Positions 61,331-64,000 of a stretch of DNA of 64,000 nucleotides are shown here, piece after piece; the stretch's first letter is position 1, and each line of letters opens with the position of its first letter. A model generated the notes under the pieces. It made no database searches. It saw only the letters and a program-made list of their open reading frames with translations, and was not told the origin of the DNA. The position numbers were made by a program, and so were the translations under genes. Source of the stretch: Paenimyroides ummariense (GTDB lineage: Bacteria; Bacteroidota; Bacteroidia; Flavobacteriales; Flavobacteriaceae); contig NZ_FOVI01000005.1 in assembly GCF_900115115.1 (NCBI RefSeq), forward strand, positions 62,001 through 126,000, in the 5' to 3' direction.

Positions 61331-61906
61331 ATGACACTATTAATAAAAGGAATGGTGTGCAATAGATGTACGTATGTTCTTGAACAGGAATTGACAGCTT
61401 TGGGTTTTGAGGTTTTGGATGTAAAACTGGGTCAAGCCATCATAAAAGATACGGCAGACTTTTCGCACAAGTTGGGAGCAATCAAAACAATGCTGAAAAG
61501 CATCGGCTTGGAGCTGATGTACGACAAGAACCAAAAGATGATTAACAAGATAAAAGAGTTGGTGGAGAAAGGTATTACATTGCAACTGCAAAGCGGCACA
61601 CCTACCAAATTCACAACCTTAATCAGTGGAAAGCTGCACAAGAACTACGATACATTGAGTGCCTTATTTTCTTCGGTAGAGGGAATAACACTCGAAAAGT
61701 ACATCATTCATCGGAAGATTGAAAAGGTAAAACAGCTTTTGGTTGATACCGAAATGTCCCTGACCGAGATTGCCCACGTACTGGGGTACAGCAGTCAGGC
61801 ATACCTTTCCAACCAGTTGAAAAAACACACCGGCTTTACATCAAGCTATTTCAAGCAGGTAAAGCAGCAACAAGGGCAAAACGTTACTATGCAGATGGAC
61901 GAATAG
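61331..61906 (+). CDS. HMA-AraC copper-responsive regulator, copy 2
   Basis: Same architecture as the gene at 52197: an HMA domain with MVCNRC at residues 8-13, a linker, and an AraC HTH at about 125-180 (MSLTEIAHVLGYSSQAYLSN, then TSSYFKQVK). Its own promoter has the conserved box. It is followed by the RND pump genes. Confidence 0.8.
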   Translation: MTLLIKGMVCNRCTYVLEQELTALGFEVLDVKLGQAIIKDTADFSHKLGAIKTMLKSIGLELMYDKNQKMINKIKELVEKGITLQLQSGTPTKFTTLISGKLHKNYDTLSALFSSVEGITLEKYIIHRKIEKVKQLLVDTEMSLTEIAHVLGYSSQAYLSNQLKKHTGFTSSYFKQVKQQQGQNVTMQMDE

Positions 61907-61971
61907 CATACTCCGCATTGAGGCTTTTTCAATCCATTCGCAGGCATTTTGCTATTTTTTAATGCGAGCAT

Positions 61972-61999
61972 CAGAGCTACTGAAACATCAGTAGCTCTG
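61972..61999 (+). terminator. terminator after the second HMA-AraC gene
   Basis: CAGAGCTACTG and CAGTAGCTCTG form a perfect 11-bp stem around AAACAT, followed by TTTGTTT. Confidence 0.75.
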
Positions 62000-62034
62000 T
62001 TTGTTTCAGGCAGATACCCACCAATCAAAGAAGT

Positions 62035-62068
62035 AAATTTCACAACTTTTACGCGTCATTTCGTATAG
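62035..62068 (+). promoter_or_regulatory. copper-island box 6 (RND operon promoter)
   Basis: Reads AAATTTCACAACTTTTACGC-GTCATTTCGTATAG, the most diverged copy. CGACCTTTG follows as a -7-like box. The start codon is 82 bp away. Confidence 0.5.
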
Positions 62069-62149
62069 CTGCGCCTTAGCTGTAACCCGACCTTTGCCCT
62101 GTATTTAAAAGTTTAATTAAACAAAGAAGCGTAACAAAATAAATGTAAG

Positions 62150-63220
62150 ATGAGAACAAGTAAAATTGGTTTGTTATCCCTCTTCATAATCGGAGCAGGA
62201 TTGATACAGAGTTGCAAACAAAAAGAAGAAAAACAGTTAAAAGATGAGCCTCCGGTAGTCACCGTAGCCACTATCAACAGTTCGGAAACCGAGCAATCCG
62301 TTTCCTATTCGGGTTCCATTGTACCCGACAATATGACCACCGTAAGTTTTGCCGTTCCCGGCACGATTAACAGCGTGGGTGTGAATGAGGGGCAGCGTGT
62401 GAGCAAAGGACAGTTCCTTGCAAGCATTGATGCCACCGAGTATGAAGCTGCATTGCAGATTGCCAATGCGAGTTTAGACCAGAGCCAGGATGCATTCAGG
62501 AGATTTGATGAACTGTACAAAAAAGGAAGTTTCCCCGAAAAGGATTACATCGACATCAAAACAAAAGTAGCGCAGGCAGAAGCCAACAAAAAAATCAACC
62601 GCAAGCGCATTGCAGACAGTCGCTTACATTCACCTACCAACGGCATTATAACTGTGAAAACTGCCGAGGTTGGCGGTATGGCAGCACCTGGCGTTCCTGC
62701 CTTTACCATCGTAAAAACGGACATGGTATATGCACAGTTTTCAGTACCGGAAAGCGAAATCGGAAGCTTTAAACAAGGGATGCAGGTAGATGTGAACATT
62801 CCTACACTGCAACGTGATTTCAAGGGTAAAATAACCATTATTAATCCCGTAGCGGACGAAATATCCAAAGCATTTACTCTTAAAGTTCGCTTGGACAATC
62901 CGGGCGGTGTCCTGATGCCGGGAATGATTACCGAAGTGCTTGCAGGAGTACCGGTAAAGGTTAAGCAGGTGCGTGTACCGCTTACTGCCATTGTGAACAA
63001 TGTTGATAAAATCCCTCACGTTTACGTGGTAGATAAAAATAACATTGCCAAGTTAACAAGGGTCAGCGTTGGTAAAATTGCAGGCGACGACATCATCATA
63101 ACAGATGGGCTAAATGAAAGCCAAACTATTATCCTTACCGGACAGAACAACGTGAAAGATGGTAAGAAAGTTAAAGCGCAAACTACATCGGTAACAGCAT
63201 CAGCCCCAAAATCTGAATAA
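62150..63220 (+). CDS. RND efflux periplasmic adaptor (MFP)
   Basis: A lipoprotein signal (lipobox LIQSC) is followed by the barrel-sandwich/lipoyl part (about 60-95 and 160-195), an alpha-helical hairpin (95-160) and beta-barrel domains. It bridges an RND pump to an outer-membrane channel. The pump gene starts 3 bp downstream. Confidence 0.9.
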   Translation: MRTSKIGLLSLFIIGAGLIQSCKQKEEKQLKDEPPVVTVATINSSETEQSVSYSGSIVPDNMTTVSFAVPGTINSVGVNEGQRVSKGQFLASIDATEYEAALQIANASLDQSQDAFRRFDELYKKGSFPEKDYIDIKTKVAQAEANKKINRKRIADSRLHSPTNGIITVKTAEVGGMAAPGVPAFTIVKTDMVYAQFSVPESEIGSFKQGMQVDVNIPTLQRDFKGKITIINPVADEISKAFTLKVRLDNPGGVLMPGMITEVLAGVPVKVKQVRVPLTAIVNNVDKIPHVYVVDKNNIAKLTRVSVGKIAGDDIIITDGLNESQTIILTGQNNVKDGKKVKAQTTSVTASAPKSE

Positions 63221-63223
63221 TTT

Positions 63224-64000
63224 ATGAAAAGAAAGATAAACCTCATTGAAGCGGCAATGAAATTTCCGCAAGTACCGATAGCGATTACTGTTATTATGGT
63301 GCTTGCCGGGCTGATTTCATTGATGACGATGCCGAGAAGTGAAGACCCCCGTGTAACAGTTAGACAGGGGCTTGTTGTGGCTTTCTATCCCGGAGCCGAC
63401 GAAGAGCAGATAGAGAAAGAAGTAACCGACAAACTGGAACAATACCTGTTCGGTTTCGAGGAAATCAAAAAAGAAAAAACCCATTCGGAAAGTAAGCCCG
63501 GACAGGTGGTTGTAACGGTAGAATTGCAGGACTATGTAAAGGACACCAAAAAATTCTGGAATACCTTGCAGCACGGCTTGGATGCCAATATGCCTTTAGC
63601 ATTGCCACGGGGTGTACAGGGACCGTATGTGAACAGCGATTTCGGCGATGTGGTCGTTCAGATGATTGCCGTATCAGCCCCCGGTCGTTCTTACGCCCAG
63701 TTGGAAAACTATTTGGATGAATTGGAAGACGGCATTAAGACGATACCGTCCGTTTCCAAAATCAAGCGTTACGGCGGTCAGAAGCAGCAGGTATTTATTA
63801 CCCTGCGTGAAGATGTATTGAAGCAGTACGGTTTCGGTATCAACGAAATCACGAACACATTAAGCCAACAGAATGTTACTATTCCCAGTGGCGATATTGA
63901 AATTGACAAAAACCGTTTCCTGATTTTCACGGATGCACAGTATCAGAATGAAAATGAAATCGGGAACCTGATTGTATATAGCTCCCCGCAGGGCGGCAAT
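63224..64000 (+). CDS. RND efflux transporter, N-terminal part (runs off window)
   Basis: The first 259 residues are present: the first transmembrane helix (about 15-33, IAITVIMVLAGLISLM), then the porter domain with FYPGADEEQIEKEV and a PRGVQGP segment. This is the AcrB/HAE1-like type; the methionine pair diagnostic of copper pumps cannot be checked. The frame is open to the window end. Confidence 0.9.
   Translation, partial: MKRKINLIEAAMKFPQVPIAITVIMVLAGLISLMTMPRSEDPRVTVRQGLVVAFYPGADEEQIEKEVTDKLEQYLFGFEEIKKEKTHSESKPGQVVVTVELQDYVKDTKKFWNTLQHGLDANMPLALPRGVQGPYVNSDFGDVVVQMIAVSAPGRSYAQLENYLDELEDGIKTIPSVSKIKRYGGQKQQVFITLREDVLKQYGFGINEITNTLSQQNVTIPSGDIEIDKNRFLIFTDAQYQNENEIGNLIVYSSPQGGN

Noticed and set aside
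62545..63000. 151-codon open frame antisense to the RND adaptor gene
   Set aside because: The adaptor has clear signal and domain structure; the antisense frame has none.

Overview
The window is the interior of a large Bacteroidota integrative and conjugative element (ICE) of the CTnDOT family, most like those of Sphingobacteriia/Flavobacteriia. The evidence is an almost complete traA-traQ type transfer operon, a Bacteroidota MobA/MobB/MobC mobilisation set, an RteC-type excision regulator, topoisomerase III with a DUF3945 partner, a giant methylase-helicase, DUF932/DUF1896/ORF6N genes, and promoters of the TAnnTTTG type. No integrase or attachment site is seen, so both element ends lie outside. 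The host genus cannot be fixed from the window.

Layout. 1-2004: partial DUF932 gene and four small ICE genes. 2245-3827: orphan response-regulator receiver, a small partner, a long hairpin leader, and a tandem pair of helix-turn-helix genes. 3986-7354: metal-uptake/efflux-like cargo (CDF-like transporter, TonB-dependent receptor, Cys-rich exported protein). 7429-19794 (minus): traQ, O, N, M, L, an extra gene, K, J, I, G, F, E. traG (VirB4-like ATPase) is interrupted by a 2.49-kb group II intron; precise removal restores an 834-residue protein in frame. 20052-28042 (plus): an AT-rich defence island wedged between traE and traD, holding an XRE regulator, an ABC-three-component (ABC-3C) system with an extra Mrr-like nuclease, and a Gabija-like OLD nuclease/UvrD helicase pair. 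28069-29937 (minus): traD, DUF3408, ParA-like traA. 29938-30698: a candidate oriT region with stacked inverted repeats. 30702-34530 (plus): mobA, relaxase mobB, coupling protein mobC. 34658-36595: LysR and YeiH-type cargo. 36662-42518: methylase-helicase and DUF1896. 42698-45613: DUF262/DUF1524 and HEPN cargo, probably defence. 45658-50848: ORF6N, topB, DUF3945 and a second HTH pair. 51111-51956: rteC. 52197-64000: copper-resistance island (HMA-AraC regulators, CopA ATPase, CDF exporter, metal-binding lipoprotein, Csp-like four-helix protein, azurin, HMA chaperone, reductase, RND pump).

Two cis-regulatory systems stand out. (1) Eight arrays of a GCCA pentamer repeated every 10 bp (usually four units over 35 bp) lie at core ICE transfer and maintenance operons, always in the orientation of the downstream gene, and are not seen at cargo operons. 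They look like a helically phased binding site that would coordinate the whole element. (2) Six copper-island promoters share a ~35-bp conserved box placed 52-82 bp before the start codon and followed by a TTTG-type -7 element. This defines a likely regulon for the HMA-AraC regulators encoded beside it.
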